Shown one piece after another: positions 33,447 to 45,394 of a DNA stretch of 64,000 nucleotides. Source of the DNA: Aporrectodea caliginosa (taxonomy: Eukaryota > Annelida > Clitellata > Crassiclitellata > Lumbricidae). Numbering within the stretch: position 1 is the first letter of the stretch; each line of letters starts with the position of its first letter. Under the pieces are notes generated by a model, which saw only the letters and a program-made list of their open reading frames with translations, was not told the DNA's origin and made no database searches. The DNA lies in assembly GCA_020284085.1 (NCBI GenBank), contig JACEVL010000033.1:1746501-1810500 (forward strand), read 5' to 3'. Both the position numbers and the translations under genes were made by a program.

Positions 33447-33646
33447 GCTAAGAAATGTGGAAAACATTATGGAGTATTATATTGTATTTATTAATTTATA
33501 TAGCGTCACTCACAGAAGTGGCCATTCAGTAGCGCTCCCAGTGCGAGCTAAGAAATGTGGAAAACATTATGGAGTATTACATTGTCTTTATTAATTTATA
33601 TAGCGTCACTCACAGAAGTGGCCATTCAGTAGCGCTCCCAGTGCGA
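33447..33646. repeat. 100-bp tandem duplication
   Basis: The unit starting GCTAAGAAATGTGGAAAACA at 33447 repeats at 33547. Its second half (TATAGCGTCACTCACAG ... GCGCTCCCAGTGCGA) is a diverged relative of 2440-2505, so it is part of a dispersed repeat family. Confidence 0.85.
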
Positions 33647-33932
33647 GTTCGCCTAAAGAAGAAACAGGTTTTGAGGAGGGAGAAGGGTGTAGGAAGAGAC
33701 CCAGAAAAAATAGTAACACGTAAAGAGGAGAACTAGAAATGGTCATGAACTCATGTTAGCAAACCGTCTGCGCATGTCATAAAATCTGTGGAACAGTGAA
33801 AGAAAAACTACTGCAAAAAGTTACATAGAGCCTGATAAAACAAACATTGCGTAGTTTAAAGTTGATCACAAATTTGGCTACATTCATTGAAGTGCAACTG
33901 TTTTCCAACAGAGGCTGACGTATCTTGTTCAG

Positions 33933-34886
33933 GGCCGGGATTCACGGGTCATGACTAACTCTTATTCGCAGCTTAAATCTGGCCTGCGCGGGAGTAGTGG
34001 GCTACGGCGGTATTCATGAGACATGTGCAACGCTCTACTCTGCGAATAACGCTACTCCGAGTCAGAGGTAGGAGTAAGTCCTCTATTCACAGCTTAAAGG
34101 CGATAAACAATATGGCGGCCGTCGTTATTCGTTGCATTCGACGACGTTTTAGACATCAATAAGTGTTTAAGAGAATCTGTAATTAACTCGTTTAGTTCGC
34201 CAACGGCGAACTTTAAATTGCCTTTCATTTCGCCGTCACAAAATGTTAAAATTTGACGAGATGTCTGACAATGTTGCATTCGAAGTGCCGCGTGTATCCG
34301 TTAGGCCTTGATCTGTCCCAACTTCACCGTAAACTTCAAAATCTGTTCACTCTTCCTTGTCATTTTCTTACTGTACCTTTGCTGCTAATTAACGTTTACT
34401 CTCATATTTAGGCGTACTGTAACAAAAAGGCCTCTTAATTTTACATTTATATTAAATTAGATTTGTTTTCCTTTACCGCCGTCTTTCAATTTTTATTTGT
34501 TTACATTGTCCTCACAACCGTGAAATTCGATGTTCCGACCCCCTCACTATTAATACTATATATTATTTTTACTTCTGTTTTATTTTGCATTCTATTTCGA
34601 TGCAAATGCTGCGCGTTTGATAGTGGGGTAATAAAGGCTAGACTTACTTGCTTACTTATTTTACTCTTCGTCGGTAACGGACCTTTTTGCGCATGCGCGA
34701 TCAACGATAACCACTCAAATATTGGGGAAACCCAGCGTCAGCGCACTTTACGCCCAGAGTAACTAATCGGCCGTCTGCGCCTGTTCTATGAATACCGACC
34801 ACGACTAAGTTTTATTCAGGGATTTGTTATTCCCGTAGTAGGCGCTACTCCCGAATAGCTTACTCCTATCTTCATGAATACCGGCC
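33933..34886. mobile_element. PIF/Harbinger-like TIR element, 954 bp
   Basis: Ends GGCCGGGATTCACGGG and the inverse TTCATGAATACCGGCC are flanked by CAG on both sides (33930-33932, 34887-34889), a 3-bp TSD. The GGGCCGGTATTCAT-type terminus and 3-bp TSD fit Harbinger. Subterminal AGTAGCGCTACTCC-like motifs occur in both arms. Two short ORFs inside (34094-34279 minus, 34463-34762 plus) show no transposase motif. Confidence 0.65.
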
Positions 34887-34889
34887 CAG

Positions 34890-35706
34890 ATGAGCAGCCG
34901 TCTTTACCTGTAAACGCCGACAAACGCTGCATCCTTTAGTCGTCCGCGTAAAACTTAGTCTGCTGCTATTAATATCCAACACGTTTATGTAGCCATAAAA
35001 TTTATAAAATTATAGCGACAGATGTCGAATTTGTTGTGGCTTCCTGTGGTCTATGTCATTATTCGTCTAAACGTCGATGTCCCGGTGGCGGACAACTTCA
35101 CTTAGTGGTTGTAACGGTCCCCTACAGTAACTGTAGGTGTCAAAGCTACACAGAGTATGTTCTGATAATGAACACTGTTACTCTGTAAATGTCTCTATGG
35201 CTCGTGATTGGTTGAATGAGTGTCATGTCAACAAGTTCAACCAATGAGATCAAATCAACTCTGTTCATTTTGAATAGTAATTATTATTAAAATGAAAGTA
35301 TCAATGCAAAAGATGGCCTCGTTTAATTTAGTCTAGGGGTGATCCAGGGCGGAGTCCCACAGCAAACATATTAGGCCTATTTTATTTTAGCCAAAATCGA
35401 AAGGCCAGGATTCTAAAATAAGCTATATTGCATCATCGAAAAGGTCGAGTCATCAATCAACTGGGATACATAAAAATTTGATCACGTCAATATTAATTCT
35501 AAGTTTCAGTGTCTTTGTCTCAGGGGTCCGAACCCAGGATCCTATACCGTCCAGGCATACACATCACAGACGGCGGTTATGATTGGGCTGAGGTTAGTGC
35601 TATAATCGTAATTTTATGGTAGGTCCAGCATATACGGCTGTGTTTAGGGTCAGGGCAATCTCTGTGGGTAGGTAACTGATTATATGGTGGGGTATGCTTA
35701 TATTTA
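34890..35706. other. no gene recognised
   Basis: No convincing ORF. A tRNA B-box-like GGGTTCGGACC (minus strand, near 35530) may be a SINE scrap. Confidence 0.35.
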
Positions 35707-35853
35707 TTGTTGAAAACAATAAAAGACGTTATTTCAACGCTTTTTCATATAATGGTCCTAATAAATTATGGAATTCACTACCATCGTTTTTCTCTGCGGA
35801 AGACGTCATGCGTCATCTGATGAAGAAAGTCTCAATTGCCCGTCGTGATACTT
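35707..35853 (+). pseudogene. LINE ORF2 C-terminal tail fragment
   Basis: The frame reads ENNKRRYFNAFSYNGPNKLWNSLP, which is shown here only as its key part FSYNGPNKLWNSLP, then a basic tail to a stop. FS(Y)xxPxxWNSLP is the standard C-terminal signature of CR1/jockey-type LINEs. Only about 49 codons remain. Confidence 0.6.
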
Positions 35854-36679
35854 AGGGCTTAGCTCCCCAAATAGGCCTAAGCTTATTCGATAATTGAATG
35901 CCGCCTAGATCGCTTTAATTAAAGTCGCTTCAAACTGTCTTCGCCGTCTAAAACATGAAAATGTACAGTAGAGTACACGTTTTTCTATAACGACCTATGG
36001 CCTCGACCCTTCTCATTTTCAATGAACTTATGGGGTGTGAACCGTGAGATCCTTCACCACCGCTACCCATTTGAATACCGGTATAGCCTATGGCTAGCCC
36101 GAGATTCAGATCTATTAAATAAGCCACTATCGGGAGGCGAACCCGCATTCACACGCACAGAGGTGCATGGGATAATATGAGCTCAAACCAATGTAGCTGG
36201 ACCCTATTCCGATCTTCCTACGCAGAGATGCTGTTTATGAGCTGATGGTGATTTTATCCAGCTTCGATCCAAAGTAAAGTTCGACTTCTTTTACGCATGG
36301 CGCTTCACGGTCTATAGCGTAGGGCAACATTGCTGACTTTGTACAATCAACTCACACATATTCCCTTCAATACGCACTTAAAAGCATTTTCCAATGGTCA
36401 GTGGCATCCACGTATATATACGTCGATGGGTCAGTTGTCTGTCTCCCTCCAAGTCTACGACGACACAACCTATCAATAAAATCTTACATATGACTTAGGC
36501 CTACTATTTCCACAGAGCTGGCCCTCTTCTTTCAAAGAACTCAGATATTTGCTGGCAGAGTCGATAAAGCTGGAGAAATTCGTTCAAATAATCGATATCG
36601 GCGCTAAGGCTTAGCAGACTTAACTATGATTAGCGGAGATGATCATCACCGAACTATTTGCGATAGTTTGACAATTATT
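35854..36679. other. no gene recognised
   Basis: No coding signature. A B-box-like GCGGGTTCGCCTCCC on the minus strand near 36140 suggests another SINE scrap. Confidence 0.35.
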
Positions 36680-36726
36680 GCGTCACGAGCATTATATGAC
36701 GTCACATATAATGAAATAGTTGCATT

Positions 36727-36764
36727 AAGTAAGTAAGTAAGTAAGTAAATAAGTAAGTAAGTAT
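36727..36764. repeat. (AAGT)n microsatellite
   Basis: About nine AAGT units near the left edge of duplicated block B. Confidence 0.9.
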
Positions 36765-37489
36765 ATTATTCAACCAATTTACATATCCGCACTTTGGTTA
36801 CATATTTATACAGAGAAACATTCTTATTATAAACGATCTGCGTGATCATATGATAATCATATTAATAACATATAAATCACCAATAATATTTACATTAACG
36901 CATTTACTCCCGGACAGCTATATATGCAGAGCCACGATCAACGCTATATGGTTCACTTTTCAAGCGTTTACGGAAAATTGACAGAGATCCGAAGCCGTAT
37001 GCAAAGAGTTGGAACATATCGTATTCAACTTATTCCAGAAAGGTATTCTGACCAGAGCGAATCTTAGGGGCTATTATAGGCCTATAATTCTGTGCATTAT
37101 AAAAGAATTCAGGTCTGGGATTTATTGAAAATTGCATTAATGAGCTGAAAGATATGTCTGAACGATTGAGAAGTGACGTAGGATAGCCTACACCTCTCGA
37201 TGTGTTAACATGAATGTACGTATGTATGTGTGTGTACACTGTGTATGTATAGTTTGTATACGTATATATGTATGAACGTAGGCCTATACACTCTAGTTTA
37301 GTCTAGCACATTACGGAGGTAGGTAAAGCGAGAAACATAATCCTGGCTGTGGTTTGGCCATGGCCGTGAACATACTGTAGACCATTCGGCCATTAGTCTG
37401 CGGGGACTTCCGGATGAAGTAAGGCTCCCTCGCAAACCATAGGCTATTCTGTTACCGCAAAAAGAAGTGCACGATTGAGCAACAAACCT

Positions 37490-37640
37490 AGGCCGAACTA
37501 CTCTGGTATAGGTGATAAGACTCGGATGTTTCCACGCTTAGTTATGGGTTCGAATCCTACGTCATACGTCGATAGTCGCTCCCCCTCACCTGGGATATCA
37601 CAGCAATACGTTCTGCTCCCGTCGATGGATGAAAGTGCTC
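37490..37640 (+). mobile_element. tRNA-like SINE fragment, copy B
   Basis: Paralogue of 24960-25110, with GGTTCGAATCC at 37547-37557. Confidence 0.4.
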
Positions 37641-37839
37641 GGGGTCACCATTTTGCAACGGGATGACGGCGTAGCAGTTACAAACAGTTTTTAAAAGGCA
37701 CGTTCAAAACGACTAGCTGTCTTTCTTCATATTATGCTGGAGGATGCAGAAAAGCAAACGAGTCAGAAGCTTAAGAACCAGAAGCAGAACAGCAGCAGAT
37801 GAAACAGAAGAAGAAGAAACAGAAGGAGAACCAGCTGCA

Positions 37840-38338
37840 CAGTGGAGTCACTAGGGTTGGTGTCACCCAGTGCGGTAACTCATGGTGTCACGCCCATGGA
37901 CCTTGACCTTCCTTAACAGACCATTCAGAATACTTAGCAATGCTCTTTGTATTAATGTAACTCGTAAATCGTAATTCCTGTATATATATAGGAAAAAAGG
38001 AATGGTAATAGTTGTGACATAGACAACTAGCAGAATAATTATTAAAACGACAAATGCATTTTTTAAAATTTTAATCATTTCCCATCGGATCAGCAGTTAC
38101 ATCATTGAAAACTAAATTAGCAAATATTAATATCATGTTTGAACTATAGAGAGCAATGAAGGTGCCTGCAGCTATAACAGGCCTCATTGTAAAATAGTGT
38201 TCAGAGAATACAGAGAATTATATAATAACTACAGTAGCCTAATGTCCACTGGCAGTCATTTTGTCATTTTGGTGTAACCCTTCTGAAGGTGTCACCCAGT
38301 GTGGTCCGCACCCATCGCATCCCCCGGTGACGCCACTG
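37840..38338. mobile_element. hAT-like element, copy B
   Basis: Ends CAGTGGAGTCACTAGGG and GGTGACGCCACTG; flanks CAGCTGCA and CAGCAGCA (one mismatch). Paralogue of 25249-25733. Confidence 0.75.
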
Positions 38339-39003
38339 CAGCAGCAGAAGAACCAGTAACAGAAGAGTGACATAAAGACATCCAGAGCGGAGAGCTGCTC
38401 CATCTTCTATTGTATTTATTGTAGAGAGCGTTACAGCGACCCACCCGAAGAAACATGGCAAGCTGCTACTCCATAATTGAGTCCGTTGACAAGCAATTTA
38501 AATGCGATAACAGTCGTTAAGTACCAATTTTTCTCACTTAAGATCCAAAATATGAACAACAGTTTTAGTTCATTTTCGTTACTGTTGTCAATTGTCAAAT
38601 TATTCAGATAGCCTAACTACCATTGACGACGCCTTCATGTCAAACTTCCACCACCACTTGGACTTGAATGACAGCATATGCCACTTTTGCCCAAACTGTT
38701 GGGGTAAGAATGGCATCATTTTCAGTTTGTGTTTTCTGCATATTCTGCAATAATATATGTAACCATATAAAGGCCATTTTCAATGTTTTTCAGTTATCCT
38801 TGTGAGTTGCCAACATGCCCATGAAAATATTGTGGCATTATGTTATATTCTTGAAAACATAATATGTGTTCTACAAAATTGCCTGTCTTGCCCTCTCTCC
38901 CCTACTCTAGACTAAAAAGAAATTCTTAAACAAGTAAGATTTTAAAGTAAATTACCTTTTGGTCTGAAGGCAAGAGTTCTAAAATATATTTTTAATAAAT
39001 CAT

Positions 39004-39881
39004 TTAAAAATCAAAAATTAAAATTCGTCCGTCTCTGTATATCACTTTCTCAGAGTCCCATCCGTTGTCAGCCACAAACACTCGACCATTGGACTGATCC
39101 AGAAGAATCCTATGTGGGTATCGTAGTCCGTACTTTTCTTCTTTTGAGAGAATTACTCTCTTAAATTTCAAATCTTGATCCAATAACAAAACTCGACCGT
39201 TCAGGAGATCAGCGACCATCACAAATCCATTTCCATCGACGGACAAATAGACTGGAGAATCCATTTGTCCGATGCTAGATCCACGTTTTTCACCAAATGA
39301 CTTCCTAAGCTTTCCGTCCGCATCCACCACACATACCCTGTGCAGATCATCACGCATTAAGCCATGACTAACCACGAAATGATCATTGGACAGTCTAATG
39401 GCATGCTTTGGATGGCTAAAACCTGCGTCTGATGATAGAATCACTTCTCGGACCAATTGTCCATCTGGCGAATATTCATTTAATTTATTTTTATTATAAA
39501 CAGTTAAAATGACATTCGAGTCATCTGTAACAGACACACCCCATCCATAATCGTCTCCTGTTGACCATTTCTTTATTAACTCTCCATTTGGATCAACTCT
39601 CAAAATTTTATTCGACTGATACCGGTAATCGAAGATGTAGAGACATTTATTTGTGTTGCAGGATCCTATGTCCAAAGGATTATTTAATTCATTCAAATTC
39701 CATCGACGATTGAAACTGAATTTAATTGTATCGTAAACTTCAACCTCTGAACTCCCTTTGCTCACAACAAACAATTCTTTGGCTAAGATCGTCAATCCAC
39801 GGATCGGTTTCTCTCCATCTTCTGCGGCTTTTGTTTTGATCGTCTGAACCAACACTGGATCCGATTTATATGAAAGTTTAT
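39004..39881 (-). CDS. TRIM-NHL gene copy B, exon 3 (NHL propeller)
   Basis: Acceptor TTTTCAG immediately before 39881; phase 1 continues exon 2 (G|AT, Asp). 878 bp, about 292 codons to the stop at 39004. Five to six NHL-type blades can be read: GLTILAKELFVVSKGS, LYIFDYRYQSNKILRVDPNG, NVILTVYNKNKLNEYSPDG, HFVVSHGLMRDDLHRVCVVD, YLSVDGNGFVMVADLLNGR and GRVFVADNGWDSEK, ending ILIFDF. In TRIM-NHL proteins the propeller binds RNA or protein targets. It is fully open, unlike copy A. There is no filamin-type domain before the propeller, unlike TRIM2/3/71; the coiled-coil exon takes that place. Confidence 0.85.
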
Positions 39882-40449
39882 CTGAAAATAAAAACGAAAA
39901 GATAGTTATTTATTTTAAGATATAATTTAAAAGATTTTGCTTTAAACCGAGAGAAACCAAGATTATAGTAATATGCTATATTGGAGACAAGAAGCTTGAA
40001 ACAGACGATCGAGAAGTAATGGTGATAGGAATGAAACAAACACAGATTAACGCATAGGCCTATCTATAGACGAAATTAAAGAGAATGACAACGAGATTCA
40101 CCGACAGATACAAACAGACAATGCCACACAGAGACAAAGCCATAGACAGAAGATACGCAGAGTGCTCTGCATTGCCAAATCCATCGAGTAATGGCGTGTA
40201 GAAGGCCGTTGTTTAAAAATGCGTTATCCACATTACATATGAAGCAAAAGCACGCATAACATTAACTGTACGATTCGTTTTCTTTGAAGGTTAAAGGTTC
40301 TTGATAGTTAAGGTAAAATTCTACATTTTCAATAAAATTGTAAATAATTTTAGAATAGTAATAATGTGAATAGTAATAATTGATTTAGAAGCTTCGATCC
40401 CATTTTATTATTTCTCTTTTAGACCCTGGTCTTTGCCAGTGATGGGCAC

Positions 40450-41321
40450 CATAGAACGAGAATGCGCACATTACGAATATTAAGATTTTTATAAATTGAC
40501 GAATATTGACGAATATTAAAACTGGCCAACGAATATTAAGAATATTAATTTTTTTACTTCTTTTAATTCTTAATTGTTCAAAATCCGGGATTAATTTTTT
40601 TAAAGCATTGCCAAAAATATGCATAAGAACAGTCACATATTACAGTTACTCAGCCAAGTACAGACCTACATGGTGGGTAAAATCATATTTGATTATATTG
40701 AGCGGCGTAGCTAGGCCTAATCTAGGTATTTTGGCGCAAATACCAGCATTTTGAAACTAATGTCGGCCAACGACTGTGACTCAGGTTCCATCCCCTATCC
40801 GTCCAAGATTCCTGCACTGAGTTGAAGGATCTTGCTACATGTGTCCGTCAGCCGACCGGGCAAGCTCAATTAACGGCTTAACGCGTCATTGATGTGCTGG
40901 CGTAAACAACATATAATCTTCAAATAATATAGAATTATTGGTGGAGGATTTCAGATTAAGAGAGAGAGTGAGAACGAGAGAGAGAAAGAGAGAGAGAGAG
41001 CGAGAGAGAGAGAAAGACAGAGACAGAGACAGACAGACAGAGACAGAGACAGAGACAGAGAGACACAGAGACAGAGACACACACAGACAGACAGAGAGGG
41101 GGCGGCAAGATTTGGGTAGTTGGGTAGGAACTGGGAAGCCTAAGCTTCTAAGTAGCTGAGCACTAAGTATAGCGCCGCAAAACCACCGAACATGTTCTTA
41201 ATTACTAGTCTTAAACAAAGCAAAAACTGCGTCATCAACGAATATTTACGAATATTTACGAATATTAAAAAAACCTAATATTTACGAATATTAAAGCCTG
41301 AAGTCACGAATTCTCGTTCTA
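40450..41321. mobile_element. AATATT-rich inverted-repeat element, copy 1
   Basis: Ends CATAGAACGAGAATGCGC and ...CACGAATTCTCGTTCTA. Subterminal arms consist of repeated TTTACGAATATT/AATATTAAGA motifs. A GGCAC direct repeat flanks it, and copy A shows the uninterrupted site at 28231-28245. The interior has a GA-rich tract at 40960-41098 and no ORF. The same element, much enlarged, spans 55169-63939. Confidence 0.7.
40960..41098. repeat. (GA)n / (GACA)n microsatellite
   Basis: Purine-rich GAGA and GACAGA tract inside the AATATT-rich element. The corresponding tract in the second copy is at 55676-55837. Open frames across it (poly Ser-Leu or Arg-Glu) are artefacts. Confidence 0.95.
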
Positions 41322-42479
41322 GGCACTAACTAATCTTTTTAATTAAACTAACTAAACTAAAAATAGTTAGTTACACTCTCTCCAACTTTTTAACAAACTT
41401 TTTCACAAACATTTTCACATTGACAGATGTTAAGTGAACTGTAATAATGCAGAGCGTCAATGACAATTTCACTTTCAAACTAGGCTATCTAATGTGTACT
41501 AGATTAATAGTCCTAGTACAGTTCTACCAGAAAAACATGAAGTTTCTAATGCAAACGATGATGCATCGTGCAATGCAGCTCACATGACTTGAGTAATAAA
41601 ATAAGTTCTCATGACAATCGTTGCGGAAGATTTTGTTAATTAAACTTGTTATCTAATAACTAAAAATATTAGTTAAACATTTTTCAACTTTTAACAAACG
41701 TTTTTCACAAAGGTTAAGTGAACTGTAATAATGCAGATCGTCAATATCAATTTCACTTTCAAGGTTGTTGTTAATTTTGTTACTTAAACTTGCTATCTAA
41801 TAACTAAAAATATTAGTTAAACATTTTAGCTAATAACTAAAACATATTAGTTACACTTTGGTTTTAACTAAACTATTTTTTAGTTAAACTTCTGCCTTAA
41901 TTACAAAATTTAGTTAAACTAAAAGTTAGAGACTTTTTAGTTAACTTTTGCCCTTCTACAGTTAATTATATTGACAGGCTCTACTGCTTATTGTGTGAAG
42001 TCAGAAGCTTAGTCCTTCCTCATTCTTGAATAGCGTATTAACGCCGCCACTGCTCGTCCTCTGGCAGTGCCAGTCCCAAGCCTGGATAAAGTAGGAGGGC
42101 GACGTTGATCATCCTTGTTATGACACAGTGTTGTGTAAACAGCAGCTAACCAAACGAAAGTGTATTAATAGGTTCATAAATTAGACGTGGAACTATAGCT
42201 GCTTCGTTTATGAGAAGCGATAGCTTTGGGTGGAGATGTTGAGTCCAGGCTGAATTTCAATAACCACGTTTCCTTAAGTAGCGTACCCACCAAACTCATG
42301 TCAGACCCAAATTGATACTCTGTACTTTTCTTTCGAGCAACTCAGCAGTTCTCACTGAGTCTTTCATTACCCATGTTTACCCATTCTCAAACCTGTCCGG
42401 TCACCACGCGCTGTCACCAATGCCAGGAAAGTTGAAGCACTTCATATTCGCTTCACTAAGCGCATTCCTTTATACATGT

Positions 42480-42954
42480 TGTTAGGGTCTCATGACTGAG
42501 TCCTAACCGGTCCTGGGATGGGCATAGTTATGCTTGGGTAGGTTTCCTGAACGGAAGGGAGACCTCTAGCGGGGGAAATTTCCTATATAAGGATGTAGGA
42601 AAGTAGGCGTCGAGGAAGACTCTGACAATACGGCCGGTGTGCTTTTGTCTTGTCCGAGTTCTTCCTGAGGTCTTCCTGTGGGTGTTTTCTTCTGCACGAT
42701 AGTTAAGCTATTTTCGTGGTCAGTTCCACGGTTGATGTTCTTCTCAAGTTCGTTAAGAGTTCTTCTTGTCGTCAGCCTGTTGCTGCGTTGAAGTTCTGTT
42801 TCGTTGGTGTTCGTTCGACACAGAGAGCGAACTGCCATCCACCGTTGTTCTACGGTTGGGTAATGTATCGATTTACTTTGTATTTTGTTGAGAATTATAC
42901 CTTTTAAACTAGAAACGAGTTGTTTGAGCCTTTATTCAGGAGGGACACGTAACA
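42480..42954 (+). mobile_element. solo LTR, 475 bp, in TRIM copy B intron 2
   Basis: Begins TGTTAGGGTC and ends CACGTAACA (TG...CA), with a 4-bp direct repeat ATGT at 42476-42479 and 42955-42958. A TATA-like CCTATATAAGG lies at 42582. The paralogous intron in copy A (29310-29340) has no insertion there. No primer-binding site, gag/pol or second LTR is present, so this is the recombined remnant of an LTR retrotransposon, probably Gypsy-like from the 4-bp target. Confidence 0.8.
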
Positions 42955-43309
42955 ATGTAGATTAAACCACTATTACCCATTCGCAACGCTGGTTTTTTTC
43001 TCAAACTAAAGTCTCAAGGAGCCACGGCGCTTGAAACTTTACCTTATCACTTGCCACAATTATTCGACGTGCTCTGGAGGTTGCTTTCTATTAGTCCTTT
43101 AAGGCCAACTTGCCTACGGACTGTTGTCTAACTCCTGGTTTCTCTTACTCTTTCCATTCAGAACGGAGACCAACTGTACAATAGACTACAGTTTCCCCAA
43201 CGGTTTTAAGCGACCATCGACTTGTGCATATAATCATAACGGCGCCATGATGTCATTGAATTAGATAAGGTCAAAAACAGATCAAAAACAGATTATTTCA
43301 TTTGTTTAC

Positions 43310-43888
43310 CCATTATCATCGTCTTCAGTTCTTGTTTGAGTTTCTCGACGTTGTCCTCTAATATCTTGATTTTCGTTTCATGCACGGTCACTTCTTGTAC
43401 AAGCTTCTTGTTACTGGCTTGAAGCGAATTGTTGGTCAATTTTTCTTTATCCAGATCCTGTTGAAGTTTGTCTTTGTCGATTTTTATTAAGTTGTTGGTA
43501 ATTTTCTCTTTGTCTAGCTCCTGTTTAAGTTTATCAATGTTGGTTTGAGATGAATTGTCGGTCATACTCCTTGCATCCAGTTCCTGCTTTAGTTTGTCAT
43601 TGTTTGCTTTAAGTGTACTATTGGTAGTTTTATTTTTGTCAAGCTCTTGTTTCAGTTTCTTCGCGCATGAATCATAATTAGCTTTCTCCTTTTCCAGTTC
43701 TTCTATAAAAGCCTTATTGTCCTGTATTTCCTTATCTGTAGTAATTCTGAGATGCTCGTTTGCTAAGCGCAAACTCTCTTTCTCTGTTCTTTCGATTTCG
43801 ATTTCTTTTCTCAGGAGATCAATTTCGTTACTTTGCTCGGCTAATAGACTGTGTTTACTTTTTTTCTTTGGCTTTGAGTCATCATCTT
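43310..43888 (-). CDS. TRIM-NHL gene copy B, exon 2 (21-residue-repeat coiled coil)
   Basis: Acceptor TTTCTTTCAG before 43888 and donor ATGG-GTAAAC at 43309; 579 bp, phase 1 at both ends, 193 residues. It begins with acidic then basic residues (EDDDSKPKKKSKH), then a continuous charged helix. From about residue 70 of the exon there are six tandem 21-residue units, each opening with KLKQELD or KLQQDLD or KLVQEV. 21 residues equal three heptads, so repeat gain or loss preserves the coiled-coil register. TRIM proteins dimerise through antiparallel coiled coils; this extra segment probably lengthens the rod. Confidence 0.85.
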
Positions 43889-44217
43889 CTGAAAGAAAAA
43901 TGGCATCTTGTTTCACTCTAAATATTGCTTTTTCAGATTAGCTAAATAGGCAATAGTCCTAAAAATTAGTTGACCTGTTTGCACACCAGGCACACAGTCG
44001 TTCTGCATTCCATTCGTGTCATTCACAGGTCTTCCACTCATACTCAAGGCTTTACACTGGTCTTGGAAAGCACTCTCCATCTGATTCCTATCATGGCTTA
44101 ATGTAGTCATTTCATTTCCGTATTGCAAGTCAAATTCTAATTGTGCCTAATTTACATTTACATTTGCTAAAGAGGAGCGTAACACTGTGACTCTGTTTAC
44201 AAAAGGAAACCACTTAC

Positions 44218-45361
44218 CTTCAATTTCGCCAATCATGTTTTCACAAGTTTGCTTTAGAATCTCTTCAAGTTCTGATTTTCTGAAGTGGAAATTGAAAGAC
44301 TGAATTTCTCTTTGAATCATAGGTTGGAATTGAACTTGCAACTCCACAGCTCTGACAGATAAGTCCGAAAATGAACGACATATATCGCTAGCTGATCCTT
44401 TGGCCATTATCTTCTGACAATAGGAATTATAAGTTTCTATACTCGATAGGTATGTATCAATATCGCCTGTTTCCAATTGGATTTCTTTCAGTTTGCTTTT
44501 CCGTATCAAACCTAGTCCTTGTAGGAGGGAAGTTGCATATTTATCTGCCAACTGTTTCACTTCATCTGTTCTGTTCTCCGTATCACATTCTAAGGCCTCA
44601 ACCTTTTTCTGTATATCTTCTTTCACCTTCAGGAGTTCTGCCTTTCTCGCCTCAGCTTGAGACATGCACTCATTTATTGCTTTAGAATTGCTTTCCAGCT
44701 GTTTCTGAAAGCCATATACGAATTTTTTAACATCAGAACCTTCGTGATTCTTATGGTCGTCAATGAAGCAGAAGGCGCATACAACTGTTTTGCAATCAGC
44801 ACAATATACATCAAGAATCTTTTGTTCATGCAGTTCACAAACATTTGCTACTAGATTGGTCATCACATTTTGACCACCTTCGTGTTCAGTCATTAGCACC
44901 AATTTATGATTCTTTGTAAATCTAAATTTTCTATGTTCATTGCAGCATTCTTGACACAACTTGAGCTTGCATTCAACACAGTATGCATCAGCTTCTGGAA
45001 TTTCTTTATCTGCTTCTTCTTTATTTTCGTCTAGACATGCATCGCATACAGCTCTTGAAGACGCTGAGTGATCTGAAATATTTGAAGCTTGTATCAGCCT
45101 CTCAATGAAGAAATTCTTTGGAAGTCCACGAAACCCTTCTGAGGGAATCTGGAACATTCGTCTACAGATTGGGCATGGCATCTCATCTCCAGGTCCTTTG
45201 TGGGTTTTAAGTCCATTCTCTTGGAGGCATTTCATGCAGAATGTATGAATGCATGGTAAGGCTTTCGGATCCGTGTAGACTTCGGTGCATATACAACATG
45301 TAGTCGTATCGTCGAGCTCTTCCTTTTTAATAACGCCACTATCTAACTCTTTTGCAGCCAT
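44218..45361 (-). CDS. TRIM-NHL gene copy B, exon 1 (RING, two B-boxes, coiled coil)
   Basis: ATG at 45361, donor GAAG-GTAAGT after 44218; 1144 bp, 381 codons plus one base. RING C3HC4: Cys22, Cys25, Cys37, His39, Cys42, Cys45, Cys63, Cys66. B-box1 from Cys106 to about His152 and B-box2 from Cys175 to His206. Then the B-box C-terminal coiled coil, about 210-320. With exons 2 and 3 this gives an intact TRIM-NHL protein of about 866 residues. The predicted activity is an E3 ubiquitin ligase in the cytoplasm, with substrates or RNA recognised by the propeller. It is a member of a lineage-specific expansion, so a symbol is not assigned. Reading past the donor gives only 23 more codons. Confidence 0.9.
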
Positions 45362-45394
45362 TTTCTAAGCTAGATAGATCCTAAAATTGAAAGC

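Noticed and set aside
34463..34762. Hydrophobic 99-codon ORF that looks membrane-like
   Set aside because: Lies in the AT-rich interior of a Harbinger-like element, has no homologous motif and overlaps an opposite-strand ORF.
40886..41159. Ser-Leu-rich and Arg-Glu-rich ORFs (also at 55659-55888)
   Set aside because: Produced by GA/GACA microsatellites inside the AATATT-rich element.
42566..42838. 90-codon minus-strand ORF
   Set aside because: Falls entirely inside the solo LTR, antisense to its TATA; no motif.
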